Assembly: GCA_015680905.1 (NCBI GenBank)
Contig: CM027380.1
Coordinates: forward strand, 32,418,001 to 32,482,000
From: Coptis chinensis
Taxonomy: Eukaryota; Streptophyta; Magnoliopsida; Ranunculales; Ranunculaceae
Direction: 5' to 3'
Length of the DNA: 64,000 nucleotides
Below are positions 22,391 to 33,566 of this stretch, piece by piece. The notes beneath the pieces were generated by a model, which was not told the DNA's origin, did not search any database, and saw nothing but the letters and a program-made list of their open reading frames with translations. The position numbers and the translations under genes are program-made. Position 1 is the first letter of the stretch, and each line of letters starts with the position of its first letter.

Positions 22391-22805
22391 TGTAGTGGGC
22401 AAATATCGTACATTGAAATATTCTAACTGATATTTCAAAACTCAAAACATTGACGTAAGGGTCAATGTCTCGGTATATTTCATGGTGGTTTTCAAACATT
22501 TGCATGTATTTAGCGGGAAAGAGGAGGAGGAAGACAAGGGACACGTGTCAGAAATTGAATGGGTCAAAGCTAAATCAAGATACTATATAAAAACTGGAAG
22601 AGGAAGAAAAGAGGATTCATTAGTTCATTGTCAGAAAACTTATGAGAAACAGGAGAGAGAGAAAGTGAGAGAGAGAGATTGTAAATTTCTATCGCCAATC
22701 AATAAAACTTTGATTAAATTCAATTCATTTTATTTATTCATTCAGTTCATTACTAAAGTTGTGTGATCTTAGAACATTTGAAAAAAGGTGTTCTGAGAGA
22801 TCACA
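22391..22805 (+). repeat. 3' LTR of the Tat element
   Basis: Starts TGTAGTGGGCAAAT and ends GATCACA, about 95% identical to the 5' LTR. It retains a G-box/ABRE core cacgtg at 22542-22547 and a TATA box (tactatataa, about 22581). Confidence 0.93.
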
Positions 22806-23305
22806 AGGCATATTATGCTTATATGTGATCTCACGGTTAATGACCACGGACGCATGGAGGATTCTTCTGCCTCTCTGCATGTTAGATATTCTCCAGATGT
22901 GCCGCAGTTGATTATTGTGTTTGTGTTTTTGTTTGGTTTACATTTCTTTGTGTCAAGGCCCCTCGAGCTCCCAGCTTAGGCTGTCGGCCTAACTTGCATT
23001 TAAAGATTCGATGGCTCAGAATATTATTTCGAAGACCATTGATTTCGTTTTAAGTTTTAATTTTAACCCCCTATTTATCAGTTTATTTTTTTATGAGCCT
23101 CAGAGCACGTCATGTGTGTTCTGAACTTATGTGTAATGTGTAATGTATTTACAATTTAATACTAGAAAATAATCTGTGCATTAGTGTTTATTCACTTTTT
23201 TTACTTTCCCTTCTTAATTTTTGTGTTTGTGTATCCGACCTAATCAGCCTATTAGAAACCTGTGATATCAAATAGCTCGATTACTAGATGGCATATCAAG
23301 TTTGC
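22806..23305. other. Host-type DNA downstream of the Tat element
   Basis: The first about 170 bases hold an open plus frame (it contains CDLTVNDHGRMEDSSASL) that is in register with the frame broken at 9024. The rest is AT-rich and looks like untranslated sequence. Confidence 0.35.
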
Positions 23306-23322
23306 ATATTAAGTGTACATGT

Positions 23323-23466
23323 TTTTTTTTTTTTTTTGATAAGTTAAATTTTATTGATGAAGCCACAGAAGGCAAAATTACAAATTGGGTGAGAGAGTTG
23401 CTCACACCAATACATAACTTGACAACAACATACAAGTCATCAGGACGCTCTAAAAAGTGAATCCCG
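23323..23466 (-). mobile_element. Short poly(A) retroposon (SINE or 5'-truncated LINE)
   Basis: On the plus strand a T16-17 run starts at 23322, then gataagttaaattttattg. On the minus strand this is a 3' end aataaaatttaacttatc followed by poly(A). An 18-bp flanking duplication with one mismatch (atattaagtgtacatgtt at 23306-23323 and atattaagtgtacgtgtt at 23467-23484) proves retroposition. At about 140 bp without recognisable A/B boxes it is more likely a 5'-truncated LINE tail than a full SINE. Confidence 0.75.
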
Positions 23467-23484
23467 ATATTAAGTGTACGTGTT

Positions 23485-23834
23485 CTCGACTTCTTGGGGG
23501 AACAACTTGAAACTTGACCCCATGGAGGTTGAAAGTAGACACGAAGGTGAACTTTGCTGCCGACGTACATTCTGGCCAACCATGGAGCATAAGTAGGTCC
23601 TAATTTCTGTGAATATTTTGTTGATAGGCCTCTACTTATAGACTGCCAGAAGATAAAACAATTATACTTGTTTCCTACGTACACAGAGTAGCAGCAGCTC
23701 TACTCCTTGGGTACTTGTAGAAGTAATTCTTCTGTGCATATATCCTAGACAGCATGTACAACAAATCCTCAAAACACAATCAATACAATTAAAATATGCA
23801 TGAAACATTAACTATGCAAAATGAGAGTATCGGC
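23485..23834 (-). other. Probable 3' UTR of a minus-strand gene remnant
   Basis: Sequence downstream of the terminal exon at 23835-23899. A minus frame (23483-23684, containing KLGPTYAPWLARMYVGSK) is open but unrecognised. Confidence 0.25.
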
Positions 23835-23899
23835 TCAAGCTTTCCACCATCTTGTTGCCTGTTCGGACTTCAGAGAAGCTCCTGATGTTATGTTTCTGT
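23835..23899 (-). other. Terminal exon-like segment
   Basis: On the minus strand a strong acceptor (catgtttgtcttcag) precedes an open stretch encoding RNITSGASLKSEQATRWWKA and a TGA stop at 23835-23837. It reads like a genuine C-terminus, but I cannot name the protein. The gene would have been cut off upstream by the copia insertion at 24186. Confidence 0.35.
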
Positions 23900-24185
23900 C
23901 TGAAGACAAACATGAAAACTTATCTGTTGTGAAATGAGCATATACGTTACTAGGTTACATAGTATAAGATGTAGTCCCACCATTTTTGCCCAGGAAACGG
24001 GGATAACATCAGATTCAATACTAAGCACGAGAACCCCATATGGGGTTTTGCAGATTTGATGATCTATATACTCTTTTGCATGTGTACTTGTTTAGTATTG
24101 TAGCTAGCTAGGTAAAACTTGGGTTCCTATCTTTGTATTGTGCTTGTACATGAAAACAACCAACCAGAAGTACAATGATATTTTT
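23900..24185. other. Intron-like host sequence
   Basis: AT-rich sequence without an ORF, between the exon-like segment and the copia insertion. It would belong to the intron upstream of that exon. Confidence 0.3.
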
Positions 24186-24847
24186 TGTTGGAGTTATCCC
24201 TCACATGAGGAGAAAAAAGAGTTCAGTTTGCATGGAGAAGCCTGAGCGCGCACGTGCTCATATTAGTCTTGCTTAAGGCGCGTGCGCGCCCATGTCGTGG
24301 ACAACTTATAGTGTTTTTAGGGTGCGCGTTCGACATTGGCCTTGCTGAGAGCGCGCCAGCGCCCATGCCTATTTTCGTCAGGGTTTTTATTTTTGCGAAA
24401 CCGTGAGTTTGCAAATATAAGGTTTTGGGTTTTTGGCAAAACCTAAGGGACAGAACACATGAACCAAGGCAACACAAGAGAGAGAAAATCCAATCTTGAA
24501 AGCAATCAAGATTGAGAGATAACCTACAGAGAGACAAGCCTGTAAAGAGAGAGGAGTGATCTAGTAAGGTGAGAGACTGAAAGGAGTGATTGTAATCTTC
24601 CTTCCCACTTTATAAAAGGATTAGCTCTTGTGGAAGTAGGCACCATTGGCTGAACCATGGTATATCTTTGTGTTGTAGTATGCGTTTTACTTATTTACAT
24701 TATTACCTGTTGTTAATAGTTGTTTAGTGAGTTGGGCATGTTAGTTTGGTTGTAGTGAATATTTAGAATTGTCTAGAGATTGTTGTTAGTTCAAATACAA
24801 GTTATCTGTGTAGTGGGGATCGATTGGTATCGGTATTAACCCCAACA
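24186..24847 (+). repeat. 5' LTR of copia C1
   Basis: TGTTGG...CCAACA borders. It contains a GC-rich stretch (gcgcgcacgtgc, ggcgcgtgcgcgcc) in the U3-like part that is partly decayed to CA/TG in the 3' LTR, and a tataaaagg box near 24611. Confidence 0.93.
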
Positions 24848-24849
24848 AG

Positions 24850-24861
24850 TGGTATCAGAGC
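24850..24861 (+). promoter_or_regulatory. Copia primer binding site (initiator tRNA-Met)
   Basis: tggtatcagagc, two bases after the LTR, is the standard PBS complementary to the 3' end of tRNA-iMet. Confidence 0.93.
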
Positions 24862-24958
24862 CTTGGTTAGATTAACCTAGGGTGTTATCCAAACCTAGCC
24901 CAGAAGGTGTTTGAACAAATTCCTGGGAGGAGGTTTGAGTTGGAAATAATTTGTAGAG

Positions 24959-25844
24959 ATGGACCATTCCGTGAACACTCGCATGACGAGTATGAATAGG
25001 AAGAACTACACAATTTGGAAAGCCAAGATGGAAGACTTGCTCTATTGCAAGGACTTGGCACAACCCATTGAGAATAGAAGAGAAAAACCGGAATCGGTTG
25101 CTGCGGCTGAGTGGAGCAAGCTTGATAGAAAAGCAATTGGGTACATTCGACAGTGGATTGACGATAGTGTCTTTCACCATGTATCCCAAGAGACTACAAC
25201 TTTTGGCTTGTGGAAGAAACTCAAAGACTTCTATGAGAGGAAGTCGGGTGGAAACAAAGTGCTGCTCATTAAGAAGTTTGCCAACATGAAGTACCAAGAA
25301 AGTTCTTCAATGCCTGAGCACCTTAATGAAGTACATAATACCATCAATCAGTTGCATTTGATGAAGATTAATATGGAAGACGAAGTTGAGGCTTTGTTTC
25401 TATTAGGCTCTCTACCCGAAAGTTGGAAGACGTTAGCAATTTCTCTACACGGATCAGTTAAGGATGGAATCATTTCCATGGAGATGGCTACCACGTCTTT
25501 GTTGAATGAGGAGACTAGAAGGAGTTCAAGAAGTAGCTCCTCTCACTCAGAGATCCTTGTCACAGATAAACGGGGGAGAGGTAGGAGCAGAAAACTATCT
25601 CATTCTAGAGGTGATGGCAGAAGTAAATCTAGGAGTGAAGCTAGAACTCCTAAGGCAGAGAGGCAATGTTACTACTGTGCCACCAAGGGTCACTTCAGGT
25701 ATGAGTGCAGAACACTAAAGAGGGATGAGAAGAATAACTGTGTACATGAAGACATGGTGCAGAGGAACGGAAACATAGGCAGAGATACTACCGCGCTAGT
25801 CGACGATCTAGTGGGAATTGTGTCAGAATGTGGTGTGTGCTGTC
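24959..25844 (+). pseudogene. gag: Copia C1 gag, cut by element A
   Basis: The frame starts MDHSVNTRMTSMNRKNYTIW, the typical copia gag start in which a Trp closes the first motif. It continues with LWKKLKDFYERKSGGNKVLL and a perfect CX2CX4HX4C zinc knuckle, CYYCATKGHFRYEC. It then runs into element A at 25845. The 295 codons up to the insertion contain no stop, so gag itself was intact when A landed. The translation past 25844 belongs to A's LTR. Confidence 0.9.
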
Positions 25845-27228
25845 TGATAAGAGCCCAAAACTGTAGTTTTAACCCATTAATAATCATACTGTTAGACCAA
25901 TTATGTGAATAATAAGTAAGAGTTAACACTGATCACGCGTTTTTATGCATTTCAGGCTTCAAAGTCCATTATGTGCAGAAATGTACCACTTTAGCGAGAT
26001 AAAGGAGCAAAAGTCAGCAGAACTTCCGAAAGCCGTATCTTTGGACTCAGACCTCGGATTGAGACCCACCTTATGTCAAAGCGACCGGCTCGGAAAGAGC
26101 TTTGCAATGGTCCAAGCCTTGACCCAATCAGAAGAGCAGAAGTGGACGAAAAGTCTGTGGAAGCCAACTGCAGCTGAAAAGGCCTTTTTGGACTGAAAGA
26201 ATTGGGTTTTGGGCCTGATTCTCTGGCCCAAAACATGGCTCCAAGCCCATGCACGATTTTTGGATCTGAATGTATAAGAACAAAAGCTTAACTCATTGTT
26301 AATGGTAGATTAATCAGTAGAGAATTAGGGTAGATAGCTTAGAATAGAAAGTAGCCATTAAAATAGCTTCTAGATCTAGATTTAATTGTTTTCTTTAATT
26401 AGTTTCAAATCCCTTATTAGATTAAACCTTTGGATCTTGTTCTTCAAATTAATTAGATCAATAAAGTAGTATTTCTTATCAATTTCGATTTTTGTCAAAT
26501 CCAATTCTAGATCTAATTTCAATTCATGTCCTTATTTCAATTTAGTCATTAAATTAGATTTCATTATTGTTAAATTAAGTAAATTTCAATGCTTTATATT
26601 ATGTTTAGTTTTAATCTAAATGGAAATGATTATGAATGATTCAAGGCTAAACCTCCATTAGAGGGGGTTGTGAAACCTTGATGAAAGCTTGATTCCGATT
26701 ATCGTAGAGTCGTCGTATTTTCCATTCCACTCTAGAAATGATTAGTTCACCATGAGAATGGGTTTAATTGTTCACATGCTAGTTATGAATTGGTAGAAAT
26801 GCCATGTATAATTAGGGATTAGGAATAACCAATTGTTCTGCGAAGCAGTTCAATTCGAATAACGACGATTCGTCGTTAGTGGATTAAGTTGAGTTAAGGT
26901 GGAATCAATCCCCCTCTAACTCCTTATCATAGAATCAACGTAGCCTTCCCATAATTATTTAGATAATCGACTAGTTGCATCTTGTGGGTAGTTGCATCGT
27001 AGTATAATTCCCTTCGTAAAACTCTCATAGACTTAAAAACGACTAGTTAGATTAGAAAACATCCATGCTAGAGCACTAGGAGTGGAACGAACTTATCTAC
27101 TCCACTATATCTCATAGGATTGAGAGTAGAAATCTTTGATAAACAATATAGCATCATTAAGTTTAGTTTACTTACGTTGTGAATTCATCGTTCATTTCGT
27201 AGGTAGACTATTCATTTTACGTTTATCA
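25845..27228 (+). repeat. 5' LTR of element A
   Basis: Starts TGATAAGAGCCCAAAACTG and ends TTTATCA. An 87-95 codon minus frame inside it (about 25991-26254) recurs in all copies of the LTR but is broken in some and is probably not coding. Confidence 0.93.
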
Positions 27229-27230
27229 AA

Positions 27231-27243
27231 TGGCGCCGCTGCC
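27231..27243 (+). promoter_or_regulatory. Primer binding site of element A
   Basis: tggcgccgctgcc, two bases after the LTR, is close to the Athila PBS tggcgccgttgcc. Confidence 0.82.
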
Positions 27244-27345
27244 ATCTTAGTTGCACTTTAGCATTGTTTTCTTTGTAGAAGTAGTTATTTTTAAGTCCCA
27301 TTAAACCCACCCACCCTTGTTTGATTCATACTGTGGTTGCCGTTT

Positions 27346-27985
27346 CAGTTTTGGAAAAATTCCGCGACAAAATACACTGAGCGGCTTCAAAAGAGACCGA
27401 CCCGCTATCTTATCGAATTTCGATTAACCGAAGGCCGGCCGCTTCAAAAGAGAGCGACCCGCTATCTTCTTGGAGGTCGATTTTGATTAGAGCCGCCGGG
27501 CCTAATACCGAAGGCGCCAGCGCCTTTTACCTGAAATTTACGGATTCCCACAGTTTGATTCGAACTTCGAGTTGTCAAGTTTTTCAGTGTTCTATTCTCT
27601 TATAAACACTGAACACGCGTACACAAGACGCTATTCATAAGCGAAGCAAGGACGCAATCAGTTTTGGAAAAATTCGCGACAAAAATACATCGAAGCGCCA
27701 GCTTCAAAGAGAGCGCGACCAGCTTATCTTATCGAATTCTCGACATAACCGAAGGCCGCCCCGCTTCAAAGAGCGCGACCGCGCTATCTTCTGGAGGTCG
27801 ACTTTGACTAGAGCGCCGCTACTAATAATCGAAGCGCCGCCCTTACTTTACCCCGAAATTTACGGATTCCCACGTTTGATTCGAACTTCGAAGTTGTCAA
27901 GTTTTTCAGTGTTCTATTCTCTTATAAACATTGAACACGTACACAAGACGCTATTCATAAGCCGGGCAAGGAGGCGAATCAGGCA
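27346..27985 (+). repeat. Leader duplication in element A (about 310 bp, twice)
   Basis: The segment starting cagttttggaaaaatt (27346) and running through tttcagtgttctattctc to ataagcgaagcaagg recurs from 27658. Element B has a single copy of the corresponding leader (about 55090-55380). The block is GC-rich, with many gcgacc and gccgcc words, and the copies differ by many small indels. Confidence 0.8.
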
Positions 27986-28212
27986 TTCCTTTCTTCCACA
28001 CCTCGCATCTCCTGTTAGAGGTTTATACTAGTATATCAGAATTGTTTGGAGTGTTGCATGTGTAGTTAATCTCGACTTAGTCTTGCAAGAGATTAAGGTC
28101 TGGTCGTACAAAAACACCGAACGTAAATACACAACAACATCAACAATCAAGTCTATCTAGTATACCACAAACTACACCTCTAGCTACTATTCCACACACA
28201 CCACCTGATATA

Positions 28213-29690
28213 ATGGGGGAAGAAAGAGAGACTCCTCTCTCGGACTTCTACAAAGCCTTGAGCGATAGCCCCAAATCTTGCATCGTTCTAGCAGATCCAC
28301 CGGGGGATTTCAGAATCCCTCCAAATATTTTTAATTTGTTACCCGTTTTTCATGGTTTAGACCATGAAAACCTTATCGGCATTACGCGTAGGATTGAACA
28401 AGTCTTAACAACATTCCACCATCTTACGGTTGGTTGAACAAATTAAATTAAGGGTATTCCCTTTCACCTTAGCCGATAAAGGCGGCTTCTTGGTTAACTA
28501 CCCCAGCCTAATTCTCGTGGACTCGTGGGCTAAACTTGTTGTTTGTTTATGGAACATTTTACCCACCCCTAAAGACGGATGAGATGCTTTCCAAGATTCA
28601 TTTCTTCGACAAAATCCTCATGAATCATTTTGAGAGGCTTGGAATCGTTTCACCCGACCGCTAATAGAGTGTCCACACCATAACTTAGCAAAAGACACGT
28701 TAGTTCGTGCCTTTTTCAAAGGACTTCAACATCACCATAAAGAAGTCCTTGACATAATGAATGGGGTAGTTTCTTAAGTAAAGGAGCCCCGGAGGCTTAT
28801 AAATTTTTAGAGGATCAAACTAAGTTTAAATAACAACTGGGGGTAGTGATGATATCCCCCGCTCCGCTAGTTCTTCTTCCACAGTTAAGGCTACCAGTAT
28901 GTTTGAGGTTAAATCAGATCCTGAGCTTAAAACTCTGATTGAATCCCTCACTAAAAAGGTAGATGCCATTTCTGTACAACAAAAGCCAATCCCCGTTATG
29001 AATGTAAATTCAAATCCATGTAGTTTTGTTTGAGTCCCGAGCATCCCGATTCCCATCGCCCTATAGCCTATGAACAGGCTTGTTCCATTAATAGTGAACC
29101 TAACGCCCCTTGGAGACAAAATCCCAACTTCGGTTGGAGAAATAACCAACAAGTCACACCTCAAGGGTACAATAATCAATATGTTAGGCCTCACGCATGA
29201 AAGTTTTTAACCAAGCCCCACTACGACAAGGGTGGTCGGGGTAATTTTAATAATTATAACAACCAAGTGCAACCTCGACAAGGTCAAGCACAAGGTCAAG
29301 GTAATTATAATAATTATAATGCTAATAGAGATATCGCTTAGGTAAATAATAACTATCAAAATCCACCAAAAATAATTCACGGAAATAGTTCCAAGAACAC
29401 CACCCGTGACCACTACACCCACACAACCGGATCGTCTTGACACCTTTATACAAGTGAGCCAAAACTTTTCCAAACCATGGCTCAATCCAACCAATAGCTT
29501 CTACAATCCGTAAATAATTTAACCCAACCGGTTTGGCTCAAGATAAAGCCCAACCCAAAGGTGTGTTTCGTGTAACGCAATACCTAATCCTAAAACAACA
29601 AAACAGCCTTTGAGGTAACCAATAATACTAGTAATGAATATGAAAATGTAGGTGAGATAAATGCCATCACCACTCTCCGGCAGAGTGGTT
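28213..29690 (+). pseudogene. gag: Athila-type gag of element A
   Basis: ATG 28213 opens MGEERETPLSDFYKALSDSP, then FRIPPNIFNLLP and RRIEQVLTTFHH. The frame then breaks repeatedly but can be followed through LRVFPFTLADKG and the capsid-like part. It reaches a Gln/Asn-rich tail (repeats of QGQ and NNYN, about 29220-29340) and TTTPTQPDRLDTFIQVSQ near 29420. The same protein is readable in element B. Many single-base frameshifts here may be mutations or sequencing errors. Confidence 0.75.
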
Positions 29691-30149
29691 GATAACAAGG
29701 TAACTATGCCTATAGTTACCCCACCAAGAGTAACCCTACACCGCTATTTTACTAGATACCGAAATAGAAACTGAAGAACCTACAACCGTAGGCATTCGCC
29801 ATAACACAACCTAAGAAACAGAAATCCACTGTTAAACATCCAGATAATACCATTGCTAAATATAGACAGAAACCTCCGTTTCCACAAAAATTAGCCATGT
29901 TAACTAGGGATACAAATTACGAGGAGATTAGGGACGTTTTCAAGAATCTAACTATAAACCTTCCCTTCCTCGAAGCTATTAAAAGCTACCCAATCATGCT
30001 AAGTTTCTTAAGGAATTGTGTACTACTAGGCGTAAGACAAATATACCAAAAGACGCCTTTTTAACAGAACAATTCCCAACCTTATCTGAACATAATGGAA
30101 TTGTTAAGTACAAGGACCCTGGTCGTCCTACTGTACAATGCACCTTAGG

Positions 30150-30440
30150 AGATTCCTATATCTGACGACCGCTTTATTAGACGGGGCTAGTGTTAACTTA
30201 CTCCCATTTTATTTGTATAGACAAATAGGTCTAGACAAGATGCAACCCACTAAAATGACGTTTGCAATTAGTCGATCGGTCTATTAAGTATCCTAAGGGT
30301 GTAGTCGAAAATGTGTTGGTAAAAGTTCAGGATTTCTACTATCCGGCTGATTTTGTAGTCCTCGATACTGTAAGTCGCTAACGACTCTGTCCGATTATTT
30401 TAGGGCGCCCTTTCCGGCAACCGCCAATGCGCTCATTAAT
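30150..30440 (+). pseudogene. Protease region of element A
   Basis: LLDGASVNLLPFYLYRQIG corresponds to the retropepsin active site. The usual DTGAS has lost the Thr codon here (D at 30180, then G-A-S), whereas element B keeps DTGAS. It is followed by [19 protein letters not shown] and IILGRPF, the second conserved protease motif. As written the enzyme lacks its active-site Thr. Confidence 0.75.
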
Positions 30441-30455
30441 TGCCGTGATGGTTCA

Positions 30456-30911
30456 ATGTCCATGTCTTTTGGCCATCTTACTGTTGAAGTCAATGTTTTT
30501 AAAACACGGACACAGTTACCCGATTCGTCTATGGATGGAGAGGTTAGCATGATCGAGAGCTTTGCTCGAGATTATTTCAACAACACGTTCCCTGATAGTC
30601 ATATGCCCAAAATTCTTTCCTTTGGACAGTCATACTCCAATATTTCCATTCCTACACTAGTCGATACACGTATTATTGATGAGGATGGGATAGATGACTT
30701 TCTCAAAGACGTAGAGGACTACCATAGTAATGTGGATATGACCAATCTAGATGGGGAATTCGATGAGTTTCTTCGAGTAGGTGACAATTCACCCTATCAA
30801 GAACTAACTTGCACAACAACCACCTCGATTCCCCTCCTTCCACCCTTTCAAAGGAATCTCGAGTTTGCACTCGATCCTTTTGTTTTCTCCCGCGGCTTCA
30901 TAATTTTTTAA
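30456..30911 (+). pseudogene. Post-protease spacer of the Athila polyprotein, element A
   Basis: A 151-codon open frame: MSMSFGHLTVEVNVFKTRTQ, then MIESFARDYFNNTFPDS, and an acidic part IIDEDGIDDFLKDVEDYHSN. It follows the protease and corresponds to the region that in autonomous Athila polyproteins leads into RT. Here RT does not follow; about 200 bp later the homology to pol ends. Confidence 0.6.
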
Positions 30912-32391
30912 ATCCTCCTAGCAAACGGATACTTCCGGAAGGACAAACTATTTGACACCTTCATTTTCAGAATTGAGGCAGTCCCCTACACACACAATGA
31001 ATGAGTTCGAGTCTTTAAAACCACATCCTCATCAGGTAATGTGCTGTCTTTCTAAAACTTATCCATATCCACCATATCCTCCACAACCATTCACTTTTCC
31101 ACACTTATTTACTAAAACACCCACGATTCAAAAATGAAAAAGAAGGTGCATGATAGGTTACACAATAGGGTTATCCGACTTCGTTTGGATTCCACTAGGC
31201 TGTGTCGTAGGAAATCTTGGTGTTTGATTGTGTTTGGATATGTTTTCTCTGATATTTATTTATGGAATGATCCACAACTATTTCGGTTGTTGATATATGA
31301 TCAACTGCATGTTCATACATATGTTTTAAATAAAGTCTCGAGTATCTGACTATAAACGACTCAAATTTCTGTGTTGGTGCATTTCCTTTCATTCCAATAT
31401 ATTGGTGAGTGCACCATTAAGGTAACCGGGCCCTCCCTATGGAGTGTGTGGCTGTAAGTACCGGATCCTAAGTCCACGGTTCACATAATTCACGTTTTCC
31501 ACTCTTGCATGTTTTCTCGGATTTTTGAGTCATGTTTCTCTATGGTGTGAATTATGTCTTTATTGCTTATTGTTTTTCCTTCTAAAACTAAAATAAAAAA
31601 TAAAAAAATAAAATAAACATAGTAATCTAGGAAGTCTCGGGAATCTGACTTTAAAAGACCCACTGCTAAAAACAAATTTTCTAAAATTCTTGTAAAAAAT
31701 TTGTTTGGGGGTGGGGTGTTCGTGTTTCCGTACTAAATGTTTTATGTCCCATTAGAGTTTCTTAGGCCGTTTTATTGTATTACGATTCGGATTGACATGA
31801 TCTTTTAATTTAGAGTTCATTCGTTCGCATAACTTACGTCATGCACGCACTTCGAGGCGTTTTCCACTATCTTATATGTCATCCGAAGTCGGAATAGAGT
31901 GTTTTATGGATCATTGGATAGGAAATTCTCTCCTGATCATTTCCATATCTCATTCGCAAAAATCGGACATGTAACGAAGCGGGAATTTTAATTTGAAATT
32001 CGCGAAAAAATAGAAAAAAAATCGAAAATTTCGATTTTGGGCTTGGGCCCAACTTCGCCACCACCGCCCATGGGAGATGCGGCAGCTCTTACATTCTCAC
32101 GCTAACAGTTCATCTTTTCCATCTTCCACCGCCATTAACAACCTCCAAACCTAGAAAAATCAAAATTAAAAGAAATACCATAAACCCACGCCAAAAATCA
32201 AATCCCAACCCCAAATCGACTTCAAACACCAATCAAAACAAACTCCACCAATTTAACCCAACAAAACGCCAAAATTTCAAAATTTGTTGTTGCGCCGCCA
32301 CCACTCCACCACCACCACTTTTCTTTAGGTCGGTCAAGTTAAACCACAACTACCACACCTCTACAAACCCCAAACCGTAATCAAACTCTAA
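30912..32391 (+). other. Junction region of element A; no gene seen
   Basis: Short broken frames only. At 31701-31716 a PPT-like tttgtttgggggtgggg occurs. A histidine/proline-rich stretch near 31030-31130 is also present in element B. RT and integrase would be expected here and are absent. Confidence 0.6.
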
Positions 32392-33566
32392 ATGGCTCAC
32401 GCCGAATTATCCCGGAACAAGTTTTCATCGCCGACCATTTCGCCGTTTTACGGTGTGAAATGGCTAGTAGAGACTGGAGTAGTTCAGGGTGGTACTTTCG
32501 ACCCAAGACTTCTACCACTTAAGACTTGGTCCGACGGTTCTACAACACCGGGGAGTTGGAGGAGAGTAGGATTTTTGTGATGGTAAGGAAGAAGAGAAGC
32601 GGAGTTGACTACGGATTGTTGGGTGAGATTCTAGGCATTCCGCCTAGAATCCATCCGAGGCCACCCTATAGAGAGCCCGGTTGATTTGGGGGTAGAGTTG
32701 ATTGACGGGCGTTATTGTCATCAATGGGAGTTACAATCCAAACTCCCATTGTAATGCGCCAGCATCCACGAGGACCAACCAACCGGCTATACCCGGTGGA
32801 TTGGTCGGAATGTCCTAGGGAAGGACAAGGTCAGTGACATCGGTCCGACCTGCCTCCGCGTGTTATGGGTACTCCGGAGCGAAGCACGATTTACGTATCC
32901 CGGAGTTTTTTGTCGAAAGCATGATCGGGGGTCGGAAGGTCTTTGGCACCCTCCCTCGTGCTTATTACTAAGATCATGTCAAGATGAAGGCAACCCCGGC
33001 CCGGAGGATTTACATTACCCTGCACAAGAACCCGCGTATCTATAGGGAGTGTGTCCAACAAGTCTGGTTGAGGGCTGAGGATAGAGAAGAAGAAGAAGAG
33101 GATGGTGGAGCTGGGAATGAAGAGGAGGCTGGGGGACAGCAGGATGATTCGGAGGAGGATGAGGAGGATGGCACCTGCTTTGATACGGATGCCTTCCGGA
33201 GGTGTTGGTCGATCTTTGAGCGCATGGCTATGCTTCATAGGGGCATCGTTCACTCAACACTCTCATGCGGACCTCCGGACTCGACAGCGACCATTCATCA
33301 CAACTTCGAGATCCGCACCCGTGAGGGAGGATGAGAGATGGGAGGCGAGGGCTGAGATGGAAGCCCAGCGCCGAGTTTAGAGTGGATATGCTAGCACGCT
33401 TCCCACCTCATACGGACTACGCCTCGAGGACACGCCTACGAGGCATGGCGTCGTCGACGAAGGATCTAATCGGCTTCTTTGGACCTTTGAAGCCCGTGAG
33501 CCACCACTAGAGATCTGTGCCCCACCACCACCAGCGGGCGAGGTGTTTAGAGAGGATGAGGAGTGA
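32392..33566 (+). pseudogene. Unrecognised ORF block X of element A
   Basis: It starts MAHAELSRNKFSSPTISPFY, then GVKWLVETGVVQ and, in shifted frames, YGLLGEILGIPPRIH, MKATPARRIYITLHKN and a Glu-rich segment (REEEEEDGGA), ending near gatgaggagtgatag at 33566. Element B has the same block (50688 down to about 49555). The EILGIP-type motif is reminiscent of plant transposon or gag-like domains in which a LGLP/LGIP turn follows a basic segment. I cannot assign it to a family with confidence. Frameshifts near 32580, 32700 and 32830 disrupt it. Confidence 0.5.

Larger units (their letters stand above)
9025..22805 (+). mobile_element. Full-length Ty3 Tat-type LTR retrotransposon (13.8 kb with nested insertions)
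   Basis: The element has two LTRs (414 and 415 bp, TG...CA), a PBS directly after the 5' LTR, and gag-PR-RT-RNaseH-second RNaseH-INT order. A long 3' region carries minisatellites and antisense ORFs, and a polypurine tract precedes the 3' LTR. Flanking 5-mers are aagca (9020-9024) and aggca (22806-22810), a TSD with one mismatch. The second RNase H domain and the antisense ORF after integrase place it in the Tat/Retand/Grande/Ogre branch. About 20 differences between the LTRs by eye (near 5%) and many stop codons indicate an old, inactive copy. A Mutator-type MITE and an Athila-type solo LTR are nested in it. Confidence 0.92.

Noticed and set aside
23268..23684. 138-codon minus-strand ORF as one gene
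   Set aside because: It runs through a retroposon insertion (23323-23466) including its poly(A), so it cannot be an ancestral coding frame as a whole.
25991..26254. Minus-strand frame MHGLGAMFWARESGPKPNSF recurring at 37276, 45614 and 56450
   Set aside because: It lies inside the Athila-type LTRs and recurs only because the LTRs are copies. The length varies and the frame is broken in some, so there is no evidence of coding.
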